A stretch of 64,000 nucleotides of DNA from Eledone cirrhosa (GCA_964016885.1 OZ024740.1:301173286-301237285); one strand, 5' to 3'. Shown: positions 23,377 to 35,334, counted from the stretch's first letter. Notes: a model not told the origin generated them from the letters alone. Program-made: numbers and translations.

Positions 23377-26300
23377 AAACGACCTTATGTCACACGGTAT
23401 GGATGTAATAGCCATCACCGAGTCCAGGTTCCACAACAGGCAGCAACTAACCCCCATCTTCAATGACTTTGAGATCTACGCATCTCTCTGTCAGCCAGGA
23501 GGTGGAGGGTGAGTGGCTGTCATGTTTCGGAAAAATCTTGACGTCAAAGTACAGCAAGTACACTTGGACCGGAGGGTAGACTAGTAGTCCTAGACGTGAA
23601 CAGTATTGGACGTGGAGCCTTCAGACTGGTGGCCGTTTATGCTTCGACCGGGCAATCGCAATCGCGGCCAGACATCTTTAAGCGTCTAGAGTCTTTTCTG
23701 GGAACGTCTCGCTCCTAACTTTTAATGGGGGACTGGAATTGTATCCTAGATGCACGATGGGACTAGGTGGGAGCTTCTCCTAGTAGAGGAGGCTACAACA
23801 GCCTCAACAATTCTAATCGGCCAATTCCAACTGGCCGATAGATATCGACTAGCTTTCCCGACTGCACCACAGTGGACTTGGGCAAACCGCAGCGGAACAT
23901 CTAGATCGTATTTAGATAGATTTTCGTTTAGAGAGAAGGACAAGAAGATGTTAAGTTGTCCACAAATGCACATGGTTCCCTATTCAGACCACAAACTAGT
24001 CACCTGCATAGTCAACTGTGATAGAATGCATAGACAAGGACCCGGATACTGGAAGCCTAACGTGTCACTACAGACAGGTAAAGCCTACAGTGAACTGATA
24101 AGTAGATTAGTTAAGCAACAATTGACGGGAGGAATCGTCAACAACAGATGGTGGTACTCCCTCAAGAAAGCAATTAGAGTAGAGTCGATAGACTTTAGCA
24201 GAGAGTTAGCCTTAGAGAGAAACAAAACAGAAACGGAAGGTAGTAGCCAAGGTAGAGGAGGCGCTTAATAGTGGCAACGTAGCTAGAGTGTTAGCAACGA
24301 GAACGGCACTGGACCAGTTCTTCGATGCGAAACACAAAGGCTGCGTGGTCAGAAATAAATCACGGGCTCTAGGAATCGAGGGAGAGGAAGCTGTTAGTTG
24401 GGCCCGAGTGGCAGAGACGAAAAGTGGCAACAAGTCCACGATTCAGTCTTTGAAACACCAAAACGGACGCGTGTTACTTTACCTCAAGCGGATGTGCGCG
24501 GCCTTTCAGCAGCACTTTGCGCAACTGTTCGATCAGGGTGGTGGTGTGTCGAACGGGGCAATGGACTTCGGTTCATACCTCGACGGCCTGCCGCGTCACA
24601 CGACCATGGACGCCGAGTTCTGCGAAAGACCGATCACAGCCATTGAGATACGGGACGCTCTGAGCCGCTGCGGGAAATGCAAATCCCCCGATCTAGATGG
24701 TCTACCCTATGAGTTTTACATAGGCATGTCGGACTTGTTCTCTGGCATCCTTGAGGCCGTCTACTGCAACTGGCAGCAGAACGGGAGAATTCCCAGTTCT
24801 GCAAGCAGGGGCGTAGTAACGCTGATCTGGAAAGACGAGAACAAGGGGGCCAAACTAAGCACCGTTAGGCCCATAACTCTGCTCAACACAGATTTAAAGA
24901 TTTGGCCGAGGTGTTGGCAACGAGTTGGCGCTTGTCGTCGAGAACCTGGTAGGGAAAATGGAAACATGTGCAATCCCGACCAGGTTCATAAACGACAACC
25001 TGCACCTCATGCGAAACATCATAGAGAGGGTCGGGTGTAACCCGGATTCGTTAGGGCTCTGATCAATCTGGATCAATCTAAGGCGTTCGATAGGGTCGAC
25101 CATCGATACTTCGAAGCGGTTCTCGAGGCGGCCAGTTTCGGACACGTCTTCAGAGGCTGAATCACCGCAATTCACACCAATATCTGCTTGATGGTCAAGG
25201 TTAACGGCTATCGGAGCCGTTCGCTATCACGCGTTCCTTTCGACAGAGATGCCCTCTCTCCTCAATTCTGTACGTATTAAGTCTAGAGCTACGGCTGCAA
25301 AAGTTGGAGCTGCTGCAGAGCATTCCGTTGGAACCGGGACTGCGGAAAGCGGCGTCGGTTTATGCCGAAGACGCGACGTGTCGGAAGCCTCCGAAATCGA
25401 GGCGATCAGCAAATTACTGCAGAAATACGAAAGGCTCACAGAAGAAAAACTGAACCCGGAAAAGTCTGTCGGTTTGCAACTCAGAACGAGGAGACGCAAA
25501 CCGATGTCGTCCGACAGCGTCCTCGGACGCTGGACGGACGGACTTCTGAAATTGCCCGGGGTCTGGTTCGGTCCGGACCTCCAGGTGGAAAAAAACTGGA
25601 ACGAGGTTATGGCCAAGTAATTTGCGCTCACTCAGAAGTAGGCAGAGTGCAAACTATCCTTGAAAGGTCGAGCGGAGGTGGCGAACACTTTCATAGCATC
25701 CGTCATCTACTACCGCTTGACCGTCGTGTCTTGTCGCCGTGAACACCTCACCGAGATGGAACACATGCTCTTCCAGTTCCTTTGGAAGAAGCAGGCTCCA
25801 CTGGTGAGAAGATCCGTCTGCTGGCAGCACCTTTCCAACGGAGGGCTGGGAATGCCGTGGCTGATGATGCGCAAGCATGAGCTGAGGCTACGGCATCTAC
25901 CGGTGTTCCTCACCGACCACCAACCGGTGTGAGCAGCGTTTGTGAGACAGGCCTTCCCGAAATTGTCTTACTGACGGAGCTGCAGTCCTGAGTCAAGCGA
26001 AGATCGAAGAAGATGGGTTCCTGGCACATTGAATGCGGTCAGGTACTCACAGTCCTCTGTTAAGTGGGCACAGCAATCAAGTGGAGACAAGGGCGACGAC
26101 GTGCTCGGAGAGACTCTAGGCGTCGAAGACGACGAACTCATCAGTCTGTTTGGTACGACTTTCCACGAGGGACCTATGGACAAGTTCCAAAGGTCCCTGG
26201 CCTGGCAGTGCTACCGCGGAGCTCTACCAGTTCGGAACAAGATCTACAGACACGCCCCCCCCCCCACCCCCGAAGGGATCCTTCCAAGAGGACGTATCCA

Positions 26301-26487
26301 AGATGTGGGCGGGACATTGAAACCGTCCTGCAGGCAATTGTACACTGCCCGGGCGTAACCGACCTCTGGAACTACGCGGAACAACTGGTGTCCCGTATGG
26401 GACAAATCCAGTTGACTGCCGAAGCCATAGTAAGGATCAAACCACCAACTTCTTTGAAAAACGAAAGAGTGCGGGTTGCCTCTGTAT
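23306..26487 (+). pseudogene. Tx1-1 ORF2 (endonuclease-RT), heavily degraded
   Basis: ORF2 starts at an ATG at 23306 (MASLRVGSV), overlapping the end of ORF1. The endonuclease domain shows ITESRFH and GDWNCILDARWD, and later YSDHKLV. An in-frame TGA at 23510-23512 interrupts the glycine run. RT motifs follow from 24650 (KSPDLDGLPYEFY, GRIPSSASRG, VRPITLLN, INLDQSKAFDRVDH). The catalytic box near 25360 reads VYAED where YADD is expected. The C-terminal Cys/His motif near 26300 has lost its first Cys and its His (YPRCGRDIETVLQAIVHC). Multiple further frameshifts are present. The copy is dead, but the family assignment (AP-endonuclease LINE of the L1/Tx1 group) is well supported by the domain order and by copy 2. 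Confidence 0.8.
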
Positions 26488-26999
26488 AGTTGCTATGGTG
26501 AAATAAGTTATATGGTGGACGAGATTGACAGGACTGAGGACAGATGGCTTTCTCTCCGGACAACAACTTATTCTCTTCTTTAGATACCACTTTAGAAGTA
26601 GTATCAGAGTGGAGGGAGAAGCACTGCACCCCAGTAAAATTTACTGAAAGGTGGGTAAATGTGGCACAAATGGCCCGAGTTATCGGGCCTTCTCTGTATA
26701 TAAACCTGTAGGTTGAAGAAGAGAGCAAAATGAAAAAAAGGAGCACTTGCATAACTCGCTCCTGAAGTTAAGGGTTGTTCTCTCGACGGGGTATTAAACA
26801 TCCCATTTGTGGTGCCTCCCCCCTATTGGGGATTTCGAGTGTTATAATTGTTTGTTTTATATATTTTTACACGATTGTATGTAAACTCCCCGGCATGTCT
26901 TTGTTTTGTGCTCTTTTCTTGTGCGCCTTTATGGCTAATAAAGAAATATATCTATCTATCATTCTGCCAGTCTGTCTGTCTGACTGCCTGTCTGTTTAT

Positions 27000-27318
27000 G
27001 TATCTATATATCTATCTATTGATCCACGTATCAATCTATCTACCAATCTATAAACCAACTGTAAAATTGAAAACAATATTCACAATCTTTATAATAGCAA
27101 AATGGAATTTAAACTGTAAAGCATATCACTGGGTAGTATGATTTGACTGTTGTATCTAGTTAAAACTTATTTTCCAACTAATGGTAGTGGAAGGAATATA
27201 ATGTTTTGTTTTGCTTGTGTCACTTATGTATATTGTATTTTATTTTATGATGATGCAGTTTAAATGATTTATTAATATGAGGTAACTTGCTCGTTCTATC
27301 CTTATATTTCAAATAATT
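27000..27318. other. Non-coding stretch
   Basis: AT-rich flank with TATC/TCTG scraps. Nothing else was recognised. Confidence 0.5.
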
Positions 27319-27501
27319 GTTTCTACTTTTGGCACAAGGCCAGCAATTACCCCACTACATTACTGGTACTTTATTTTATCGACCCTGTAGGGATGAAAGG
27401 CAAAGTGAACCTCGGCGGGATGTGAACTCACACCATAAAGGGGCGTAACTCTATTCTGCAAAACATGGCGTCCGACCTTCTACTGATACTGCCAATCCCC
27501 C
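27319..27501 (-). mobile_element. tRNA-derived SINE
   Basis: Read on the minus strand, this has the same block order as the SINE at 8839: GGGATTGGCAGTATCAG, GGACGCCATGTTTTGCAG, GAGTTACGCCCC, a GAGTTCACATCCCGCCGAGG block in the B-box position, CTTTGCCTTTCATCC, TCGATAAAATAAAGTACCAGT, and a tail region with GGCCTTGTGCC. It is better preserved than the 8.8-kb copy. Confidence 0.75.
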
Positions 27502-29089
27502 ATATAGATGCCGTTTTATATATGCTTGTATTTTGCTGGTATTACTGAATGTGAGATGTGTGTTGACGTTGTTTGCCCTTGTAATGGCCCAGTTCTCTGC
27601 GTTTGGCAGATGGATTATAGAATAGTGTTTATGGTGTTGGGTATATTCCTTATGCTGCTTGTTGAATTCTGATGAATATAGCTGAACGATGTAAATATTA
27701 GGGTCTAATTTTCGGGCATCGGTGTACGTTTCGTTATGTATTCGCTAGTCAACTGGAAAGGTTTTGGCATTGTTGTGATATTTTAGTGTTGTTTAATGGG
27801 TTGTTTCCCTGTTTGATAAATTACCCAACGTAAATATTGGATTTGCATCATGGGATTCTGTTGTTAACATTTGGTTGAGTGTTTATAGTTTACTTCTATA
27901 TTGCAGCAGGATATAAGTACCGGTGTCAAGTTAGCTGGTGTAGGTTTATTTAGACATGGTTATGCAGCAGTGTCAGCGAACCTGCTTGTGTGTAGGTATT
28001 ATGATATTAATATGACATACCCGCATGTATCGTTTGTGATGATGGGTGTTTATATGGTATGCCCTGTGTTATTGTTCGTATATCAATTAGGGATTATTTG
28101 TTTTGGGTGTCTAGAAATAATCATAATAATTAACCGGTTTTCCAACTGTAAATATAATTGAAATCACTATTTCCACCACCTCTAGCCTCATTTCCATCTC
28201 GATGTACATGTCTATATGTATGGACCTTGGCCTTCTTAAATGTTTATTTTCTCATATTTATTTTTATCCTCTCTCATTATGTATTTTCGCTTTTGATTTA
28301 TGTAATAGAATAATATATTAACTAATTGTTTGTTAAATTATCACGTTCTATATCCTAAATTTACCTTCCGTTCTTCCGCATGATATTATCTGTAACTTCC
28401 TATAATGATCCCCTTTCATAATTTCTAACTATAACGTACTCATCCTCCTGTTTACTATATTCCTTATTTACTTCAATCTAGGTTTTAACTTTTAATGTCT
28501 AATTCTCTATCTGATTTCCAGTTTTAATTTCCATTGTGAGACCATAATATTTAGACCCCTGAATTAAGTTCCTTTTCTGTTCGTGGGTGAAGGTCAATTC
28601 TATTGTCCATGCATGCTTTGGGGTAGTATTGAAAGAGATGGAAAATCATAGCCTGCCAGTACCACAGAGTTTCGTCGGCTCCACCAATCTGGCAGTGGAC
28701 TACAATTTAGTTGGCTGGCATCTGTGACCGTGTCACCTTGCCGGCCTGGATGGGGTGGGATGGGGATATTTTCCTAGGCTAGTGATCTGTTTTGGGGTAA
28801 ATAGTTAGTTAGCTGGGCAGCTTCATACACATTTGCGCCTGTGCAAGTTGTGGAGGTTGATTTAAGCTTAAAAGAGCACGGGCGTTTGCTTCAAGAACAC
28901 AATCTTTGCCCGTTCCCTTGTCGCTTCAATTTGGATTGATTCGAGAACGTAACCTTATTATGTAAGATAATGTCAGATGGGATCATGGCACTGGGACGCG
29001 AAATCGCGTGACCACTGTCGTCATCGAAATATGTTTCAGGGCCTTATTAATAATGTACTTAAACATCTGAAACTACTTTGTATTTCACC

Positions 29090-29092
<3 letters not shown>
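27502..29092. other. Non-coding stretch
   Basis: No supported gene. 28600-28960 is more GC-rich than its surroundings (GCCTGCCAGTACCACAGAG, GATGGGGTGGGATGGGG) and may be an unrecognised old repeat. The 86-codon open frame at 27901-28161 shows no recognised domain. Confidence 0.45.

Positions 29093-29135
<43 letters not shown>
29093..29135. repeat. (TA)n microsatellite
   Basis: Pure TA tract left of foldback FB2. Confidence 0.95.
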
Positions 29136-29138
<3 letters not shown>

Positions 29139-29200
29139 GAAGTAATTCCGTCGGAAAAGTCCAGGAAAAAAGAGTCCTGTATGTAGGTAACAGAGCTTAA

Positions 29201-29581
29201 TAGTTATGTAATAAACAACATAAGGCAATTATTCCATTTACCAGTGGTTTCTTAAAAGCAAACAATTTGCTTTCAATCCTCAGAATGAAAAAATCCTGGT
29301 CTGTTTATTGAATTTGGATTTTAAAAACAAAGATGCAATCTATATGAAAGTGAGGCTTCTTTATATATATATTTTCCTATATTTATTTGCGTGTGTGAAT
29401 GAATATGTAGAGGAGTGTATATTTTTCTAATGTTGTACATGTATATGTACGTATTTATGTATGTGTATGTATGTACGTGTGTATATAGGTATGATGGTGT
29501 GCATGTATGTATGTATGTATGTATGTATGTATGTATATGTATGTGTGTATGACTATGTATGTGAATGTGTATGCATGTATC

Positions 29582-29612
<31 letters not shown>

Positions 29613-29766
29613 TATATTTCTCTATATATATATATGTGTATATATGTATGTGTATGTATGGATGTGTTGATATTTATGTGCGTATGTATGTATGTGTATA
29701 TGTATGTGTATGTGTGTATTTATATACACATATAAATGTGTATATGTGTGTGTGTATCTATGAGTG

Positions 29767-29827
<61 letters not shown>

Positions 29828-30060
29828 ATGTATGCTTTTGTGTGTGTGTGTGTGTGTGTGTTTGCATGTGTGGTTTTATTTTATTTTTCCTTTCCTTCTT
29901 TTTTCTCCAGCCTCACTTTCATTTAGATTGCATTTTTGTTTTTAAAATCCAAATTCAATAAACAGACCAGGATTTTTTCATTCTGAGGATTGAAAGCAAA
30001 ATGTTTTGCTTTTAAGCAACCACTGGTAAATGGAATAATTGCCTTATGTTGTTTATTACA

Positions 30061-30065
<5 letters not shown>
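29201..30065. mobile_element. Foldback element FB2 with a microsatellite loop
   Basis: Inverted arms 29201-29358 and 29909-30065 match almost base for base. The left begins TAGTTATGTAATAAACAACA, and the right ends with its complement. Both contain CAGACCAGGATTTTTTCATT or its complement. The ~550-bp loop is a TATG/TA/TGTG microsatellite block. There is no coding content. A TA tract abuts the right end. Confidence 0.85.
29359..29870. repeat. TATG/TA/TG microsatellite block
   Basis: Long imperfect TATG, TA and TG runs inside FB2. Open frames on both strands are Tyr/Val/Cys or Thr/His strings. Confidence 0.95.

Positions 30066-30114
<49 letters not shown>
30064..30114. repeat. (TA)n microsatellite
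   Basis: TA tract between FB2 and Helitron H2. Confidence 0.95.
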
Positions 30115-30539
30115 TCTTATATATAAAGTGAAGATGGGCATTGTTTGGTATTCCCAACTTGCATGCTACACCGTTCATCCAATTTTCATGAAACCTCACA
30201 CATATATAAAACTCAACGCGTAGAGTGGAATAGGCTACTTGAAAATTTCGAAAAATCGATAATCGGGACCCCAGAAGCCAAAAATCGATATTTTCAAAAA
30301 TCGATGAAACTCGACGCAAGTGTGTATTTTGATTCGGGGATAAACGTGCGCTACCTTAAATTTTCGAAACATTGATAATTGGATCACCAGAGGCAAAAAT
30401 CGATATTTACGAAATTTGTCCGATTCCAATGAAATTTGACGTAGGTATGTATTTTGATGCGGGGATTAACGCGGGATACTTGAAATTGTAAAAAGAAAAT
30501 CGATAATCGGACCCCCAGAGGCAAAAATCCGGCAACCGA

Positions 30540-30745
30540 AAAACGCTATTCTTCTTGCTTACATTTGTCGCGACTCCCGCCATGCAAAAAATGTTCAATC
30601 TATCAGGATTATCCACAGTAAGTCTATTTAAATTAAGGCTCACCATATTCAGCAAACCTTTTATGCCGATTCTTCCATTTCTTATATAAGGAATATCAAC
30701 ACTATACCGCCGTGCATCATCCTGTATTACACCCAGTCTTCTCAA
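30540..30745 (-). other. Unrecognised segment inside Helitron H2, open on the minus strand
   Basis: A minus-strand frame (MRRLGVIQDDARRYSVDIPY, then GRIGIKGLLNM and a short Leu/Asn/Arg run) has ordinary protein composition. It is present in H2 but not in H1. It could be a captured exon fragment or part of another repeat. I do not recognise it, and no function can be assigned. Confidence 0.3.
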
Positions 30746-30799
30746 GCGATCATCGAGTCTCTATGCGCTCCCTTCATTCCCGTGGTCCCACTACCGTAG

Positions 30800-31775
30800 C
30801 ATAATGAGGCATCCGTCAAACTCTGCCCTCTCCCATCCCTGCACGCCGTCGACCTACTGCATCCTTGTGCATCACCATGCGCATCTCTGCATTGTCAGCT
30901 GCAATTCATTCCCCGGCCCTTTCCATTGCCTGCCCTCCGTGGTCCCTAAGGACTGCCACGGCTCAACATGTCGAATCTCTGCCACCGTCCACCCCTGCCC
31001 ATTTCCATTGCCTACACTCCGGGAGAGCTCAAGACTTCCAGGCCTGACCGAGCCGCATCCCTGCCACCGTCAACCCCTGCCCTCTCCCTTCCCTGCACGC
31101 CGTCGTTCCACTGCATCGTCATGCCTCACCATGCCGCATTACTGCCCTGTCGGCCACCATCTCCTCCTCAGCCATTTTTTAGGCCTGCCCGCCGTGCTTC
31201 TTCAATACTGCCTTGCCTAACTAAGCCGCATCCCTGCCACCATCAAGTTCTTCCTTCTCCCTTCCCTGCACGCTGTCGTCCCACTGCATCGTCATGCCTC
31301 ACCATGCCGCATCCATGCTCTGTCAGCCACCATGCCCTCCCCTTCCCTCTCCCTTACCCGCACGACTTGGTCCTTCACGAGTGCCATGGTTCACCATGCG
31401 GAATCCCTGCAACCGTCAATCCCGGCCATCTCCCTTCCCTGCACGCCGTCGTCCCACTGCATCGTCATGCATCACCATGCCGCATCAATGCTCTGTCAGC
31501 CGCCATCCCCTCCTTGGACCTTTCTTTTTCCTGCCCGCAGTGATCCTTCAAGACTGCCATGGCTCACCATGCGGCATCCTTGCCACCCTCCACCCATGCC
31601 CTCTTCATTGCCTGCTGGCCGTCGCCCCACTACATCTTCATGCCTCAGGATGCCGCCTCCATGCACTGTCAGCCACCATCCCATCCTCGGCCCTTTCTTT
31701 TGCCTGACCGCCGTGCTCCTTCAAGACTCCCATGGCTATCTATGCCGCATCAATTCCTTGCCACCCGCTTAAACG
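30800..31775. repeat. Dimeric ~173-bp GC-rich minisatellite
   Basis: The block CTTCCCTGCACGCCGTCGT plus CCACTGCATCGTCATGC recurs at about 31085, 31257, 31431 and 31604 (spacing 172-174), with a more diverged start near 30829. Each unit is two related ~86-bp halves; one carries TCAAGACTGCCATGGCTCAC and the other CATCGTCATGCCTCACCATG. 173 is not a multiple of three. The long overlapping open frames here (up to 191 codons, Pro/Ser/His/Cys-rich) follow from low stop density and are not genes. Confidence 0.8.
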
Positions 31776-32494
31776 TCATCAGTATGGCTTATTGTTGCCT
31801 CATTTGATCACCGATGTTCGCAGGCTAAACACAATACCAGCGTGTACGATAGTCCATGGTAAATCATTTTAATTACATGTTCTTGAGGCTGTTGCAAAGG
31901 GCAATAACCCTAGACGCAATTTTGATCAACTTTTTTTCACATATAGCAAATTTACCGGGACAGGTCTTTAGCTACTCAAATCTACTTCAGAGGTCACGCA
32001 TTCATGTAAAAAATCAATAAAACTGAAGCGGGGGTTCGACTTTGCAAAAAAAAACAAGGCAAAGTTGCAGATGGGATAATTTTTTACAGGAACGTTCGAT
32101 TTTCGTGAAAACTGTCGCAAATGAATCGTCCATTATGCCGCGATTCAGATAAACTCCCTTTCATTTCTTCTTCTGCACATGTGAGCCCCAAAATTGTAAA
32201 AAAAAAAAAAAAGATTTGAAACAAATCGACTTTTTCAACCTGCTTTAAAAATCAACTGAAAATTCAATTTCAAGTGAATTTGACTTCCATTAGTCTTGCA
32301 AAGAACAATTTCAACGATACAATCTGAATCTACAATTGATCCATTATTTATGCTCAATTACACACCTGCGTAGACTAACCTCTGTTTTTTTCCTTGAGGT
32401 TCGAAGGTTTTTTCACCTGTAATGCGCGGGAAGTAACTTTCAAACATTTTAACAACAGACCAAAGGTCGACTTACACCCGGGCAACGCCGCTAG

Positions 32495-33574
32495 TATATA
32501 TATATATATAGTAATAACAATAAATGTGAAGACTAAAATCCGAAGAGGGCTCGATAAGGATAATAAATATATATATCAAAATATATAAAACAGAGGATCA
32601 CGTTAAGTGTGAAAGCAGCGATTATTTGCTTAAACTTGAATCTGTTATTTTAATATATATATATGTATATATATATGTATATATATTTCGTGAAAATTAA
32701 GTAGATCCCTATTTATAATCCGCTTATGGAGTAAGGTTTCATCTAAGAAGACTTTATATTTAAATGAATGGCGGGGGGGGGGGGTGTAATCCTACCGAAA
32801 ATAAGCAACGGTTATATATAAATTGTTCAAGTAAGATTAATTTTGCAACCAACAAAATAAATTTTCTCAACGATTGTTTTCAGTTCATATAATAGACACC
32901 TGCGGCATTATTTATTTAGCATCTTTGTATTTTGGGTAACAAGTTCTTCATATTACATGATGTCAGGTAATATGAGATGCTGCAGTAATTGATGCTGGTG
33001 TTGCAATCCTTGAATAAGTCAAAATATGTCCATGTTTTTACTACAAAATACATGAATCTGTATGTATCTTCTTGTTTCTTGTTTCTTAGTAAATGCGGTC
33101 GATCCTCAGAATTTTACGGATAAACCTATTATTACGTTTGTGACATTTATATTTACATTAAAAGTAAGGTGTGTATGTGTTTTCATTTTTTACCTTGCAC
33201 TTTTATACTGATGAGAAATGTGCTTATCGACCCTGTCTAATGAGATGTTTCGATGTATTTCCCCTCTGCCTTAATTCCTCCGATATGTTCTTATATATTT
33301 CCGCTTACTACATCACTACCCTATGTATGACGGCCTTTTTTAAATGTATTTTACTTTTTACTTTTTACCTTATTTATGTATTTTTATTAATGTATTTGTT
33401 ATATATTTTTTATTTCTTATCTTTGTATTTCTCTCTCTGTATCCTGCTTTTATTTATTTGGGATTTTCTGCTTATTATTCCTTACTCAGGACAGTATGCA
33501 CCATTCATAGCTCCCTACTCACCAAAGAACACACTACTTATAACCCTGAATAACTGGGACTAAAAAATAATTAT
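32495..33574. other. AT-rich stretch with a short poly-G
   Basis: There is a run of 12 G near 32770, and TA tracts at 32495-32510 and 32652-32690. The 130-codon open frame at 33171-33563 is Phe/Leu/Tyr-rich because the DNA is T-rich; it is not considered a gene. Confidence 0.5.
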
Positions 33575-34080
33575 AGTCTATTGGCACTTTTCATTGGGTT
33601 TACCCCGTTCGACTGATATGGTGGATTTCCTGGCTGTGCGCCGGGCCCTAGAAGGGTTCTGCCTACCTTGAGTGCTTTGAAAAATAAATTTTCCCCTATT
33701 TCGGTAAACGAAACTACTCGGAGCGGATCGATTTTCCCCGGAACCCCCGCGCCGCCTGTTTTAACCGCCACTTTATACTCATACCTATAAACTCTAGGCG
33801 TAGGCACAACTGTTAGCTGTATCATGCCTCCCTGTGCTGGCACGTAAATAAACCCCTCATGTGTGAATTAATAGTATTCGTTTGGTATAGACGATGGCCT
33901 GTAGAAGCTGGTTGACTTCCCGCTAGCACACTCGGGGCCTATCGCAGCTACGTTCCTAGAGTACTCAGAAAAATTAATTTCCATTTATTTCGCTAGACGA
34001 TACCACTCGAGACTGGTTGACACGTGGTTGGGAGGTGGTGGCTGGGATTTACAATCGAAGGCTTTTATCTTTACTCTAAT
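33575..34080. repeat. Diverged tandem pair, ~300-bp period, GC-richer than its flanks
   Basis: 33615-33730 and 33905-34020 share the order GGT.GA.TTCC.GCT, CGGGGCC/CGGGCC, CCT..A..TGAGT/CCTAGAGTACTC, GAAAAAT.AATTT, TATTTCG.TA.ACGA, ACTCGGAG/ACTCGAGA. The match is only roughly two thirds. The minus-strand frame 33843-33571 lies in the first unit and is not recognised. Likely an old mobile-element remnant. Confidence 0.4.
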
Positions 34081-34850
34081 CCCACCTTGATAACTTATCG
34101 AGATTCCCTATAATACACTTACACTTTTTCATATAAGACTCTCTCGGTAATTCTATTAAATAATTCTCGCAACACAAACCTTTAATTCTCTATTAATTTC
34201 CTAATAATTTAATTCCATCCCATAATTCTTTACATAAGTTAACGTTCCAATTTGCTGTTAACACATTAGACTATACAGACACCCATATATATGCCTTTGT
34301 TAAAATATCGGTTCTTTGGAATAATATTTTTCGCGGCGTCTTCCAGCATGACTGTAGTGTGACCCTTGCGCTGACTTTTCTTCATTCTTTCTTTCTTTCT
34401 CCTTTTTTTAAAAAAAATTTCTGGCGGAGTGGTGGTAGTACATTATAAGCCTTCGCGCCCTCACCAGATGGTCATTAGTAGACCGAGTTGCCATCACTTG
34501 AGGGCGACTGACCGAGGTGACAGCAGCTAGTTGATCAGTCGTTCTCTCTGTCTCTGATTTTTCGGACCCATGGATTTTATATATTGCTTTGTTACATTTC
34601 AAATACCTGATGATATTACCGGATTAATACGGAACCCGGTCATTCAAATGATAGTAGTATAATACACTTTTCAAAGATTTACACCAATCCAGCCTCCTGT
34701 TATTTTATTTATAATAATTAGCACCACCAACTACACAGACGAAGACGGGTGAACTACATTACGTTGAGTACTCTCCATAACATTACATCAAGTTTGACCA
34801 TACGGAATTGCCAATTCTATCCAGTGGTGAACCAACAAACCTAAATATAT
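34081..34850. other. Non-coding stretch
   Basis: Nothing recognised apart from a CTTT-rich run near 34384-34410. Confidence 0.45.
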
Positions 34851-34854
34851 ATAT

Positions 34855-35295
34855 AAATGGAATAGAATGAAACGAAATTTCATGTCTCACTCTTAGTACG
34901 GCACTTACTTAAATGTAAGTATGTATGTATGTATACGTACATACATATATGTATACAGACGTACTGTAGTATGTATATATATATACATACAGGCACACAT
35001 ATATATATATATATATATATATGCACGTATCGGTTTATCGAACATTTATAATAATGCTCGGTTTGTTTGTTTGTAAACAAACACAGCCCGAATTACTCCG
35101 TACAGTGTTTAGGCAACCATGTCACCGTTTTGTTCAACACTGAGACAGGAAGGATGTACTAGTTTCAAGCTTATTAGCTATCGTCAGCATTGTATGCCTT
35201 CCTGCCAGATGGTTGAACGTCTGAAAATATGTGTCTCTGTGTTGAACAAAAAGATGACGTGGTAGCCTTATAATAAATGTTCGGTAAACCGATAC

Positions 35296-35334
<39 letters not shown>

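Larger units (their letters stand above)
21330..26952 (+). mobile_element. L1/Tx1-like LINE copy 1 (Tx1-1)
   Basis: Two-ORF non-LTR retrotransposon with an ORF1 nucleic-acid-binding protein and an ORF2 with apurinic-type endonuclease, RT and a C-terminal Cys/His segment. The layout is shared with the copies at 54.2-59.7 kb and 62.7-64 kb. The 3' UTR (26490-26950) contains AATAAA at about 26937 and ends in TATC units. The 5' flank is also (TATC)n. The 5' leader has a GGGG...AAAATTT block like the other two copies. All frames are broken. Confidence 0.85.
30115..32494 (+). mobile_element. Non-autonomous Helitron H2 with captured sequence
   Basis: It begins TCTTATATATAAAGTGAAGA like H1 and ends in ACCCGGGCAACGCCG-CTAG, where the second half of the hairpin (GGTACTTCTG in H1) is deleted. 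The inserted position is again A/T. It aligns with H1 over its first ~310 bp and from about 31880 to the end. The middle ~1.45 kb (about 30430-31880) is absent from H1 and holds extra left-end-like units, an unknown ~200-bp segment and a GC-rich minisatellite. There is no Rep or helicase. The deleted 3' hairpin predicts that this copy can no longer terminate correctly. Confidence 0.8.

Noticed and set aside
30804..31807. Long Pro/Ser/His/Cys-rich frames (up to 191 codons)
   Set aside because: They lie in a 173-bp minisatellite whose period is not a multiple of three; several frames are open at once because stops are rare in this GC-rich repeat.
33171..33563. 130-codon frame with apparent membrane segments
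   Set aside because: T-rich DNA gives Phe/Leu/Tyr runs; no charged loops or recognisable family.
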